A stretch of 64,000 nucleotides of DNA from Flavobacterium notoginsengisoli (GTDB lineage Bacteria > Bacteroidota > Bacteroidia > Flavobacteriales > Flavobacteriaceae), in contig NZ_JACHLB010000005.1 in assembly GCF_014207905.1 (NCBI RefSeq), forward strand, positions 248,001-312,000, given 5' to 3'. The first letter of the stretch is position 1, and each line of letters opens with the position of its first letter. The position numbers were made by a program, and so were the translations under genes. The notes below the pieces were generated by a model. It was not told the origin of the DNA. It did not search any database and was given only the letters and a program-made list of their open reading frames with translations. This document shows positions 8,013 through 17,168 of this stretch, piece by piece.

Positions 8013-9881
8013 ATGCTAGAGCAAAATCAATACAACGAAGATAATATTCGTTCACTCGATTGGAAGGAACATATTCGTATGCGTCCGGGTATGTACATCG
8101 GGAAATTAGGGGACGGATCATCACCGGATGATGGTATTTATATTCTTTTAAAAGAGGTTTTAGACAACTGTATCGATGAGTTCGTTATGGGTGCTGGTAA
8201 GACTATCGAAGTATCTATAAAAGACAAAACAGTTTCTGTTCGTGATTATGGACGTGGAATTCCGTTAGGAAAAGTGGTCGATGTAGTTTCGAAAATGAAT
8301 ACTGGAGGAAAGTACGATTCTAAAGCTTTCCAGAAATCAGTTGGTTTAAATGGTGTCGGAACAAAAGCTGTAAATGCACTTTCTACTTTTTTTCGTGTAG
8401 AATCGGTTCGTGATGACAAACAAAAAGGAGCGGAGTTTTCGGCTGGAAATTTAGTTTTAGAAGAAGATGTAATCGATACGACCAAGCGTAAAGGGACAAA
8501 AGTTGTTTTTACGCCAGATGAAACTATTTTCAAAAACTATAAATTCCGTTTAGAATATGTAATCAAAATGGTCAAAAACTATTGTTATCTAAACAATGGT
8601 TTGACGATTATTTTCAATGGAGAAAAATACTATTCAGAAAACGGACTTCGTGATTTATTAGAAGAAACCATCAATGAAGAAGATCTAGAATACCCAATTA
8701 TTCATTTAAAAGATCACGATATTGAGGTTGCGTTAACACACAGTAAAACGCAATACAGTGAAGAATATCATTCTTTCGTAAACGGTCAGAATACAACACA
8801 AGGAGGAACGCACTTAGCGGCTTACCGTGAGGCGGTTGTAAAAACAATTCGTGAATTTTACAATAAGAATTTCGAGGCATCAGATGTTCGAAAATCGATT
8901 GTAAGTGCAATTAGTATTAAAGTAATGGAACCGGTTTTTGAGTCTCAGACTAAAACCAAATTAGGTTCTACCGATATGGGTTCAGATGATGGAACTCCGG
9001 CAGTTTCTGTTCGTACTTTCGTTAACGATTTCATCAAAACGAAACTGGACAATTATCTGCATAAAAACCCGCCGACAGCCGAAGCTTTATTACGTAAAAT
9101 TCTTCAGGCAGAACGTGAAAGAAAAGAATTGTCAGGAATTAGAAAACTGGCGACAGATCGTGCTAAAAAGGCCAATCTTCACAATAAAAAATTAAGAGAT
9201 TGCCGTGCGCATCTTCCAGATACCAAAAACCCAAGAAACTTAGAAAGCACGCTTTTTATTACCGAGGGAGATTCGGCTTCTGGATCGATTACAAAGTCGC
9301 GTGACGTAAATACACAAGCGGTTTTCAGTTTACGTGGTAAACCTTTGAATTCATACGGAATGTCTAAAAAAATTGTGTATGAAAACGAAGAATTCAATTT
9401 GTTGCAAGCTGCACTTGATATAGAAGATGGATTGGAAAAATTACGCTACAACAACATTGTAATCGCAACCGATGCCGATGTCGACGGAATGCACATTCGT
9501 TTGCTTTTAATTACGTTTTTTCTTCAGTTTTTCCCTGAATTAATCAAAGAAGGACATTTGTATATTTTGCAGACACCACTTTTCAGGGTTCGAAACAAAA
9601 AAGAAACCATTTATTGTTATTCTGAAGAAGAAAGAAAAGACGCGATCGAGAAATTAAAACCAAAACCAGAAATCACACGATTTAAAGGTTTGGGAGAGAT
9701 TTCGCCAGATGAGTTCAAAAACTTTATTGGGGACACAATTCGCCTTGATCCTGTTATGATGGATAAACATACTTCGATTGAGCAGTTATTATCTTTCTAT
9801 ATGGGGAAAAATACTCCAGATAGACAAGAGTTTATTATCAAGAATTTGAAAGTTGAGATTGATGAATTGGAGGAGGCTTAA
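8013..9881 (+). CDS. parE: DNA topoisomerase IV subunit B (type IIA, GyrB/ParE)
   Basis: 622 residues with the GHKL ATPase domain (VLDNCIDEF motif near 52, DYGRGIPLG near 80, GLNGVGTKAVNAL near 111), transducer domain, and the TOPRIM domain with EGDSASGS at 418-425 and DADVDGMH at 487-494 that bind catalytic Mg2+. Works with the parC product in ATP-driven decatenation of daughter chromosomes. The assignment as ParE rather than GyrB rests on pairing with a ParC-like A subunit directly downstream and the length typical for the Bacteroidota ParE. A 42-codon microgene lies between parE and parC. Confidence 0.94.
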   Translation: MLEQNQYNEDNIRSLDWKEHIRMRPGMYIGKLGDGSSPDDGIYILLKEVLDNCIDEFVMGAGKTIEVSIKDKTVSVRDYGRGIPLGKVVDVVSKMNTGGKYDSKAFQKSVGLNGVGTKAVNALSTFFRVESVRDDKQKGAEFSAGNLVLEEDVIDTTKRKGTKVVFTPDETIFKNYKFRLEYVIKMVKNYCYLNNGLTIIFNGEKYYSENGLRDLLEETINEEDLEYPIIHLKDHDIEVALTHSKTQYSEEYHSFVNGQNTTQGGTHLAAYREAVVKTIREFYNKNFEASDVRKSIVSAISIKVMEPVFESQTKTKLGSTDMGSDDGTPAVSVRTFVNDFIKTKLDNYLHKNPPTAEALLRKILQAERERKELSGIRKLATDRAKKANLHNKKLRDCRAHLPDTKNPRNLESTLFITEGDSASGSITKSRDVNTQAVFSLRGKPLNSYGMSKKIVYENEEFNLLQAALDIEDGLEKLRYNNIVIATDADVDGMHIRLLLITFFLQFFPELIKEGHLYILQTPLFRVRNKKETIYCYSEEERKDAIEKLKPKPEITRFKGLGEISPDEFKNFIGDTIRLDPVMMDKHTSIEQLLSFYMGKNTPDRQEFIIKNLKVEIDELEEA

Positions 9882-9884
9882 TAG

Positions 9885-10013
9885 ATGGAAAAGAAAAAAT
9901 TGATATACGCAGCAATTGTATTTATTTTAAGTTTTGCTTTAACTTATACTGTAATAAAAATGTATAAAAATAGGCAAAGCAAAGAAACAGTTGAAAATAT
10001 TAAGGATAAATAA
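9885..10013 (+). CDS. Small single-pass membrane protein between parE and parC
   Basis: A 42-residue reading frame starting 3 nt after the parE stop codon. It has a lysine-rich start (MEKKK), one hydrophobic helix from about residue 6 to 25 and a charged tail ending VENIKDK, the layout of a small type-I or type-II single-span protein. There is no Shine-Dalgarno sequence, as is usual in this phylum. The tight spacing on its left and the 22-nt gap to parC suggest it is translated as part of the parE-parC transcript. No known family is recognised. Conservation in relatives would be needed to prove it is real. Confidence 0.55.
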   Translation: MEKKKLIYAAIVFILSFALTYTVIKMYKNRQSKETVENIKDK

Positions 10014-10035
10014 AATAATATCGGAATCAAAATAA

Positions 10036-12756
10036 ATGAAAGACGAAGAAGACGACAACATAATTCCAAACGACGACGAGAATAATCAAGAGGAAAACCT
10101 GATGGATGATAATCAGGATGGAAATGACGATGAGATTATTGATGTAGACGCGAAGCATTTTGAAGGAGCGCATTTTTACGAAAATCAGGAAGAAGAAGGA
10201 GAAGACGTTATTACCAAAGTAACCGGAATGTACAAAGACTGGTTCTTGGATTATGCTTCGTATGTAATCTTGGAACGTGCAGTTCCTGCTATCGAGGACG
10301 GATTTAAACCAGTTCAGCGTCGTATTATGCACTCTTTAAAAGAGTTGGATGATGGTCGTTATAATAAAGTTGCCAATGTTGTTGGTCACACCATGCAGTA
10401 TCACCCACACGGAGATGCGAGTATTGGTGACGCTATGGTACAAATTGGTCAGAAAGATTTATTGATTGACTGCCAAGGAAACTGGGGAAATATTTTAACA
10501 GGAGACGGTGCTGCGGCGCCCCGTTATATTGAGGCACGTTTATCTAAATTTGCTTTGGAGGTTTTATATTCTCCAAAAATTACAGAATGGGGATTATCGT
10601 ATGATGGTAGAAAAGCTGAACCGATTAATCTTCCAGTAAAATTCCCATTGCTTTTAGCTCAAGGTGCAGAAGGTATTGCAGTTGGTCTTTCGACAAAAGT
10701 TCTTCCTCATAACTTCAACGAATTGATTGATGCTTCGATTAAAATCTTAAAAGGAAAGCCATTTACGCTTTATCCTGATTTTATGACGCAAGGTATTGCC
10801 GACGTTTCGAATTACAATGACGGAATGCGTGGCGGTCGTGTGCGTGTGCGTGCTAAAATTTCGCAATTAGACAAAAATACATTGGTGATTACACAGATTC
10901 CGTTTTCGACCAATACATCGAGTTTAATTGACAGTATTTTGAAAGCCAATGAAAAAGGTAAAATCAAAATCAAGAAAATTGAGGATAACACCGCTGCCGA
11001 TGTAGAGATTTTAATTCATCTTTTTCCAGGTGTTTCGCCAGACAAAACAATTGATGCCTTGTTTGCTTTTACAGCTTGTGAAACTTCTGTAGCGCCTTTA
11101 GGATGTGTGATCGAAGACAATAAACCGTTGTTTATTGGAGTTTCTCAAATGTTGAAAATTTCAACACAGAGAACAGTCGATTTACTTCGTCAGGAATTAG
11201 AAATTCAGTTAGAAGAATTAAAAAATAAATGGCATTTTTCTACTTTAGAAAAAATCTTCATTCGTGAAGAAATGTATATCGACTTCAAATTGTATGGAGA
11301 CAGAGAATCACTTTACAAATATTTATACGATCGTTTTGAGCCTTTCAAAAAATCATTCGTAAGAGAAATCAACGATGATGATTTACAAAGACTGACTCAA
11401 ATTCCAATGATTCGTATTACACGTTTCGACTCTGATAAAGCAGATGATTTAATCGCGAAGTTAGAAGACGAGATGAAAGAAGTAGAGCATAATCTGGAAC
11501 ATTTAACAGATTTTGCAATTGCTTATTTCACCAAATTAAAAGAGAAATACGGAAAAGGACGTGAACGTCAGACAGAATTACGTGTTTTTGATAACGTTGA
11601 AGCTACAAAAGTAGTTTTACGTAACACAAAACTTTATGTAAATCGCGAAGAAGGTTTCGTAGGAACGAGTTTAAAGAAAGACGAATATGTAGGAGATTGT
11701 TCTGATATTGATGATGTTATCGTGTTTTTACGTGACGGTACATTGATGATTACTAAAGTCGATGCTAAAACTTTTATCGGAAAAGATATTATACACGCCG
11801 CCGTTTTTGATAAAAACGATAAACGTACTATTTATAACATGATGTATCGTGATGGTAAATCAGGTCCGTCTTATATTAAGCGTTTTAATGTTACTGGTGT
11901 AACGCGTGATAAAGCTTACGATTTAACAAACGGCACAAACGGTTCTCAGGTAGTTTATTTTTCACATAATCCAAATGGAGAAGCTGAGGTTGTGACTATT
12001 TTATTGCGCCAAGTTGGAACGATCAAAAAACTAAAATTCGATATTGATTTTGCTAAGTTAGCAATCAAAGGAAGAGGTTCTAAAGGAAACTTAGTTACTA
12101 AATATCCAATCAAGAAAATTGAATTAAAAGAAAAAGGTATTTCGACTTTATTGCCAAGAAAAGTTTGGTTTGATGATACCGTAAAACGCTTGAATGTAGA
12201 CGCGAGGGGAGAATTATTGGGAGAATTTAAACCTACAGATAAAATCTTAGTAATTAGCCAGTCAGGAAAATTAAAGGTAATTATTCCAGAATTATCGACT
12301 CATTTCGATGAAGATATGATAGTCTTGGAAAAATGGAAACCTAAAAAACCAATCTCGGCTATTTATTACGATGGTGAAAAAGAACGTTACTTCTTAAAGC
12401 GTTTCTTAGTTGAAAATGAAGGAAAAGAAGAAAGCTTTATTACAGATCATCCAAATTCGCAGTTAGAGATCGTTTCGACGGATTATCGTCCTGTAGCACA
12501 ATTGGTTTTTGCAAAAGTAAAAGGCGTTCAAAAAGACGATTTGCATATTGATGTAGAGGACTTTATAGCCGTGAAAGGTTTTAAAGCTCTTGGAAACCAA
12601 TTAACGACTGATAAGTTAAGACAAGTAAACTTGTTAGATCCACTTCCTTACGAAGAACCAGTAGAAGAAGTTCCAGAAAAACCAGAAATATCAGAAGATG
12701 ATCCGGTTGAGACAGAATTAGATGATGATGGCCAAATAGGTTTGGTTTTAGAATAA
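10036..12756 (+). CDS. parC: DNA topoisomerase IV subunit A (ParC/GyrA type)
   Basis: 906 residues. A highly acidic N-terminal extension (about 1-58) precedes the winged-helix breakage-reunion domain with DGFKPVQRRIM (about 88-98), HPHGDAS (123-129) and the catalytic Tyr164 in APRYIEARLS. A tower and coiled-coil region follow, then a C-terminal beta-pinwheel-like part. It forms the DNA-cleaving half of topoisomerase IV with the parE product. The position equivalent to the quinolone-resistance serine (Ser83 in E. coli GyrA) is Ala128 here, as far as the alignment by eye goes. Ends with another acidic tail and a strong hairpin terminator. Confidence 0.94.
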   Translation: MKDEEDDNIIPNDDENNQEENLMDDNQDGNDDEIIDVDAKHFEGAHFYENQEEEGEDVITKVTGMYKDWFLDYASYVILERAVPAIEDGFKPVQRRIMHSLKELDDGRYNKVANVVGHTMQYHPHGDASIGDAMVQIGQKDLLIDCQGNWGNILTGDGAAAPRYIEARLSKFALEVLYSPKITEWGLSYDGRKAEPINLPVKFPLLLAQGAEGIAVGLSTKVLPHNFNELIDASIKILKGKPFTLYPDFMTQGIADVSNYNDGMRGGRVRVRAKISQLDKNTLVITQIPFSTNTSSLIDSILKANEKGKIKIKKIEDNTAADVEILIHLFPGVSPDKTIDALFAFTACETSVAPLGCVIEDNKPLFIGVSQMLKISTQRTVDLLRQELEIQLEELKNKWHFSTLEKIFIREEMYIDFKLYGDRESLYKYLYDRFEPFKKSFVREINDDDLQRLTQIPMIRITRFDSDKADDLIAKLEDEMKEVEHNLEHLTDFAIAYFTKLKEKYGKGRERQTELRVFDNVEATKVVLRNTKLYVNREEGFVGTSLKKDEYVGDCSDIDDVIVFLRDGTLMITKVDAKTFIGKDIIHAAVFDKNDKRTIYNMMYRDGKSGPSYIKRFNVTGVTRDKAYDLTNGTNGSQVVYFSHNPNGEAEVVTILLRQVGTIKKLKFDIDFAKLAIKGRGSKGNLVTKYPIKKIELKEKGISTLLPRKVWFDDTVKRLNVDARGELLGEFKPTDKILVISQSGKLKVIIPELSTHFDEDMIVLEKWKPKKPISAIYYDGEKERYFLKRFLVENEGKEESFITDHPNSQLEIVSTDYRPVAQLVFAKVKGVQKDDLHIDVEDFIAVKGFKALGNQLTTDKLRQVNLLDPLPYEEPVEEVPEKPEISEDDPVETELDDDGQIGLVLE

Positions 12757-12762
12757 AAAGAG

Positions 12763-12796
12763 AAAAGCGCTAAGATTTATTTCCTAGCGCTTTTTT
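12763..12796. terminator. Bidirectional terminator between parC and the ClpV relic
   Basis: AAAAGCGCTAAG and CTAGCGCTTTTTT form a stem with A-run on one side and T-run on the other, so it can work in both directions between the convergent parC and ClpV fragment. Confidence 0.85.
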
Positions 12797-12820
12797 ATTG
12801 TTTTTTGAGGTTGCCAATAT

Positions 12821-13477
12821 TTAATTTTCAATAGTTGCAATTTCTTCTTTAATCCATTTTACTTGATTGTTTTCAATAAGAACAAAAACGATATCACCAT
12901 CTTTTACTTCACCAGATATTATTTTTTTAGCTAAAGGTCTTCTCAAATGGCTTCTGATAATACTTTTAAGAGGTCTAGCTCCGTATTTGGCATTAAAACC
13001 ATTTTCTGCCAGATAAAGTTTAGTTTCAATTGGGATATTGACCGTAATATTAATGTTTTTCAATAAATCCATGAATTCTTTTTTGAGATGTACTTCAAAG
13101 ATCTTTAATGCATTATCTTTACTAATAGGCGCAAAAGGGACAATTTCAGTTAGACGGCCTAAAAATTCTGGTCTAAAATAATTTGCCATGATTTCTGTTA
13201 AAGAATTTGAAGTAGGGATTTCATTATTATTGAATGAGTTCACAATATGATCAGCACCAATATTTGATGTAAAAAGAATAATGGCATTCGAGAAATCACC
13301 TTCTTTTCCTAAACGATCGTGAAGTTTACCCTCGTCCATAATCTGAAGGAAAATATCAAAAACAGAAGGATGCGCTTTTTCGATTTCATCAAATAAAACA
13401 ATAGAGTAGGGTTTTTCCCGAATCTTGTTTATTAGCAAGCCTCCAGCGTCATACCCTACGTATCCTGGCGGGGAGCC
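12821..13477 (-). pseudogene. tssH: C-terminal relic of ClpV/TssH (T6SS AAA+ disaggregase)
   Basis: The recognisable sequence starts abruptly at GSPPGYVGYDAGG and runs 218 residues to the natural stop. It holds the second AAA+ module from just after Walker A: Walker B IVLFDEIEKAH, sensor 1 TSNIGA, the arginine-finger segment RPEFLGRLTEIV, sensor 2 GARPLKSIIR and the C-terminal small domain. Missing are the N-domain, the whole first AAA+ module and the Walker A of the second, so it cannot hydrolyse ATP. The frame continues to an ATG at 13534, but those 19 residues are antisense to tssF. The adjacent TssF fragment argues for ClpV rather than housekeeping ClpB. No promoter precedes it. Confidence 0.85.
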
Positions 13478-13490
13478 ATGAAATGGAAAC
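13478..13490. other. Deletion junction joining tssH and tssF fragments
   Basis: On the left, ClpV-like coding sequence (minus strand) is authentic up to the glycine codon at 13475-13477. On the right, TssF-like coding sequence (plus strand) is recognisable from the ETSFDPVV motif beginning at 13486. The break must fall in these roughly 10 bases. Both genes point away from it and both lack their 5' ends. Confidence 0.75.
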
Positions 13491-15246
13491 TTCATTTGAT
13501 CCTGTAGTGGCGATGATGCTGAATGCATTATCATATGAATTGGAAAAAGTAGCTCACGAACTCGAAGATTCTAAAACCCGTGTTGTCGAAAGGGTTTTAG
13601 AAATTATGTTTCCAGAAGTGACATCTGGAGCGAAACCCGCCAGGGCTATTGTGCAAGCATTGCCAATAGAGAATAATATTAAAGTTTCTCTGCAAAATCA
13701 AATGACAGCAAACAGAAGGATTCATAATATTTATAATCCGTTGGCGCCAATTGCAAAAGATATTGTGCTTGCGCCGACTTTGGAAGTAAAGTTGTCTGCC
13801 TGCGAAATAAAATATATTGCCTACGAAAGAAATCTGCATAAGATATCCAATCTTTTTTATAAAGATATTGTTAGGAATTATAATCATACTCTGCCAGCAG
13901 GAGAGATTGTTCTGGGAATCGAATTAAGCAGCGAAAGGGTATCAGAGTTAGATGATTTAATGTTATATATCGATATTAAAAACACTCATCAGAAAGAGAT
14001 GTTTCATTATTATTTAAAACAAATGAAATGCTTTCATGATGATAAAGAGATAGAAGTAAAAGAAGGCTATAATGTACCTTTAAATAACCTCGATATTAAC
14101 GGAATTATTAATAATAACTATTCAAACTTAACTGAAATTCTACAGGAGGTGAACGAGTTTTACTTTGATAATTTTTATACTTTAAAAGGGAATTTGAAAT
14201 ATAAAAGTATAAATGAATATGGCTCAGAATATAAAGCTTTTGCAGAAATAGCAGATAAAAATGAAAAGCCAGTTATTTGGTTAAAGATGATATTTCCGGA
14301 ATCATTAGTTCCTCAAATTATCGATAATGTTTCTTTTACAGCAAACTGTATTCCTGTAATTAATAAGAAGAAACATTCCTTAACTAAGACATTGAATACT
14401 TTTCTGTCTTATATAGCTTTAGACACAAAGAATGATATTTTTCTAGATATAGACACTGTTGTAGATGGGTTAAACAGGCGTTACGAAATAAAAGAATTTA
14501 AGGAAGGTATTTTAGAAGAAGGAAATGCAGTATTAAGAGCAGGAGGAGTTTCCAGATTTGATTCTAGAACGGCTTCTGAATTATTGCAAAATGTGTTAGA
14601 TTTATTAAAAGACGAAAGTTCTTCTTTTGCAGGTTTGGGAAAAGACTTTATGAACAGCTCTTTAGTTGAGATTAATCAGTTATTAGCTTCGGTAGAACAA
14701 CAGGCAAAAGAAAGCAATTTTTCCAAAAATAATGATCCTTATTTGATGATTAAGCCCAAAGCAGACGAGTCAATAGGAAAATCATTTAAGATTAGCTATT
14801 GGTCAACATGTGCAGATGAAGGAAACGATATTAAAGCAGGAACCATTCTGGAATGTAAGGATGATTTGTTTTTTGTAAGTAATAGCACTACGCTAATGAC
14901 CAACACTACGGGAGGTTTAAATAAACAAAGCAATAAAGACAGAATCTTAGCTTATAGAAATGCTTTATTGACACGTGGAAGAATTGTTACTTTTGCAGAT
15001 ATAAAAGCTTTTGGTTTTAGTCATTTTAAGAGTACAATAGAAGATATTAAAATTGAAAAAGGAACGCGAAAGGAAATCTCTGTAAAAGCAGGATTTAGCA
15101 GAACGGTCGATATTTATATTAAAACAAATCCTGAAGAGAAACAGCATTTGTCCAATTCGGAGTGGGAGTATTTGTGTGATAGTTTCATGAAGAATCTTAA
15201 AAATAAGTCATCAAATGTATATCCTTATCGCATGTTTGTTGATTAA
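13483..15246 (+). pseudogene. tssF: 5'-truncated TssF-like T6SS baseplate protein
   Basis: 587 open codons. The start of the visible protein, SFDPVVAMMLNALSYELEKV, followed by a short helix and VLEIMFPE, is the early core of TssF (VasA/ImpG), where family members have LYP in place of MFP; this fits the Bacteroidota subtype iii. Family members carry a further N-terminal segment before the FDP motif, missing here because the frame runs into ClpV antisense sequence. The remaining body matches TssF in length, with a conserved C-terminal LTRGRIVTFADIKAF segment shared with baseplate J/W-type proteins. The ATG at 13483 may be fortuitous. With no promoter and no partners it is likely a relic, though the frame is intact. 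Confidence 0.8.
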
Positions 15247-15253
15247 GAAAAGT

Positions 15254-15288
15254 AAAAAACGCCGAAAAATATACTTTTCGGCGTTTTT
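15254..15288. terminator. Bidirectional terminator after the tssF relic
   Basis: AAAAAACGCCGAAAA and CTTTTCGGCGTTTTT form a stem over a 5-6-nt loop with A/T runs on both sides. It separates the convergent tssF relic and the peroxidase gene. Confidence 0.88.
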
Positions 15289-15313
15289 GTTGAATTGAGG
15301 TTTTATTTTGGTT

Positions 15314-17098
15314 TTACTGGTATTTTTTATCCGTAAGTGTCTTCATAAAAGCAACAAGCGCTTTTTCTTCTTTGATAGTTAAATTCAGTTTATCGAAAGG
15401 AAGTGTTTGATTTTCTACTTCGTAACCCAAACCAATTCCACCTCCTTTGTTGTAGAAAGAAACTACCTCTTCCAGCGTTTTAAAAACTCCGTTATGCATG
15501 TACGGAGCTGTAACAGCCGAATTTCTAACCGTTGGTGTTTTGAAAGCACCAACTAATTGTGGCATTTGATTGTATATATAGCGACCTTTATCGGGACTTA
15601 ATTTCTTTCCAGAAGCTTCACTAGGAGTTCCAATAACTTCGTGTTCTGTTTTGGAATAACTTGGCGGAACTGTTCCGTTAAATAGAGGCGTAAAATGACA
15701 GGTCGCACATTTGGCTTTTCCCATAAAAAGATTCATTCCCTCAATTTCTTCGTTGTTTAACGCATTTTTGTTTCCACGCATATATTCATCAAATCTGGAA
15801 TCAAAAGCATTTAAAGAACGTACATAGCCTGCTATGGCATTTTGAATCTGCCAAGCTTCAGGTTTTGTGTTTTTTGGATAGGCTTTTTTGAAGAGAGCAA
15901 CATATTCTTTGTCTTGCTGAATTTTAGCATGAATGTTTTCCATTGAACCATGCATTTCATCTTTATTCTGAATCACATCGACGCTTTGTTTTTCTAAATC
16001 CAATTGGCGCATATCCCAAAATTGAGCATTCTGTAGAGAAGCATAGGTTAGAGTGGGAGTGTTTCTAGGTAAACTCATTCCAGTCAATGAAACGTTTGTT
16101 TTTAAGCCGTCTGTAAAAGCCTTTTCAGGATTATGGCAGGTTGCACAGCTTCGGTCATTGTTTTTGGAAAGACCTTTATCATAAAATAATTTTTCTCCCA
16201 AAACTGCTTTTTCTTTGGTATAATTATATTCTTCAGAAAGTACAAAAGCGTTTACATCAAAAGCATCTTTATCAAATAAAGTTTCAATAGTTGGTTTTAA
16301 TGGGCTACTTTTCTTTACATTTTTTATTTTTTCTTCTTTCTGAAAAGCTTTTAAATTTTTAGAAATCGGATTTAGGTATTCACTAATAAAAGCAGCGCGG
16401 TTAAAAGCATTAAAATTATTATTGTCAGTGCAATATTTTTGAGCTTTTTTAGTGATTTCTTTTAAAGCAGACAATGATTTATTACCTGCATTAATTTTTT
16501 CAAGAGTTTCGGGAATTGAGATTAAACTTTCTCCAGCTTCCGGAATTGAAGATTGCAAAATCGGACTATCAAAACCGGTAATTCCCAAAGCAATAACTCT
16601 GAAAACATTCTGCTGAATGGCATCCAAAACATAATCATCACTTATCGTAATGACTTCAAAAGTACTTTTAAGCTGTTTAATATTCGATTGAAAAATATTT
16701 AATTCTCGTATTAAGTCTTCTTTGCTTTTGCTGTCATATTCTGGATAAATCATTTCTTCCATAACTTGAAAGCCATGAGGTTCAAAAGATCTGTTTTCTT
16801 CCAATTCCATTTCGTCCAGAGCTGGTCCGTTCATAAAACGTGCAGTTTCGGGAATAAAGTATTCAATTGCCCATTCTGTTTTTTTATAAGCCAAACGGGA
16901 TTTTTTAAATTGGGCTACAATTTCTTTTGGAGAAGCATTTGTAGTTACTAATTTTTGAAATTGTACAATCTCATTGTTTAGTTTACCTAAATCAATAAGC
17001 AAATCTTGTTTGATAGTCGGTTTTGAAGCCTCATTTTCTTTACATGAAAAGAAAAAAGAAAGCAGTATAAATAAAAAAGTAAAGTGCTTTAATTTCAT
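15314..17098 (-). CDS. Lipoprotein: imelysin-like domain fused to di-heme cytochrome c peroxidase (MauG family)
   Basis: 594 residues. Lipobox FFSC gives Cys19. Residues about 25-270 are all-helical with an imelysin-like run including ARFMNGPALDEMELEE. Residues about 290-590 form a MauG/CcpA-type di-heme peroxidase with two CxxCH haem-c sites, Cys318-Cys321-His322 and Cys464-Cys467-His468, and the late APYMHNGVFKTLEEVV segment. Such proteins reduce peroxide or oxidise protein side chains outside the cytoplasm. The fusion with an imelysin-type domain, a family known from iron-related lipoproteins, suggests an iron or redox role (inference). The PhoX-like gene 70 bp upstream on the same strand is probably cotranscribed. 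Confidence 0.88.
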   Translation of the reverse strand: MKLKHFTFLFILLSFFFSCKENEASKPTIKQDLLIDLGKLNNEIVQFQKLVTTNASPKEIVAQFKKSRLAYKKTEWAIEYFIPETARFMNGPALDEMELEENRSFEPHGFQVMEEMIYPEYDSKSKEDLIRELNIFQSNIKQLKSTFEVITISDDYVLDAIQQNVFRVIALGITGFDSPILQSSIPEAGESLISIPETLEKINAGNKSLSALKEITKKAQKYCTDNNNFNAFNRAAFISEYLNPISKNLKAFQKEEKIKNVKKSSPLKPTIETLFDKDAFDVNAFVLSEEYNYTKEKAVLGEKLFYDKGLSKNNDRSCATCHNPEKAFTDGLKTNVSLTGMSLPRNTPTLTYASLQNAQFWDMRQLDLEKQSVDVIQNKDEMHGSMENIHAKIQQDKEYVALFKKAYPKNTKPEAWQIQNAIAGYVRSLNAFDSRFDEYMRGNKNALNNEEIEGMNLFMGKAKCATCHFTPLFNGTVPPSYSKTEHEVIGTPSEASGKKLSPDKGRYIYNQMPQLVGAFKTPTVRNSAVTAPYMHNGVFKTLEEVVSFYNKGGGIGLGYEVENQTLPFDKLNLTIKEEKALVAFMKTLTDKKYQ

Positions 17099-17168
17099 AA
17101 TAGTATTGTAAATAGAAACAACCCCTATTGAAAAATAAGGGCTGTTTTTATGATTTTAAACGAAATTA

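Noticed and set aside
12821..13534. A stand-alone small AAA+ protein of 237 residues
   Set aside because: It lacks Walker A, and its first 19 residues are antisense to TssF. It is better read as the end of a broken ClpV gene.
13483..15246. A complete, functional TssF
   Set aside because: The family segment before FDPVV is missing, there is no room for a promoter, and no other T6SS gene is present in the window.
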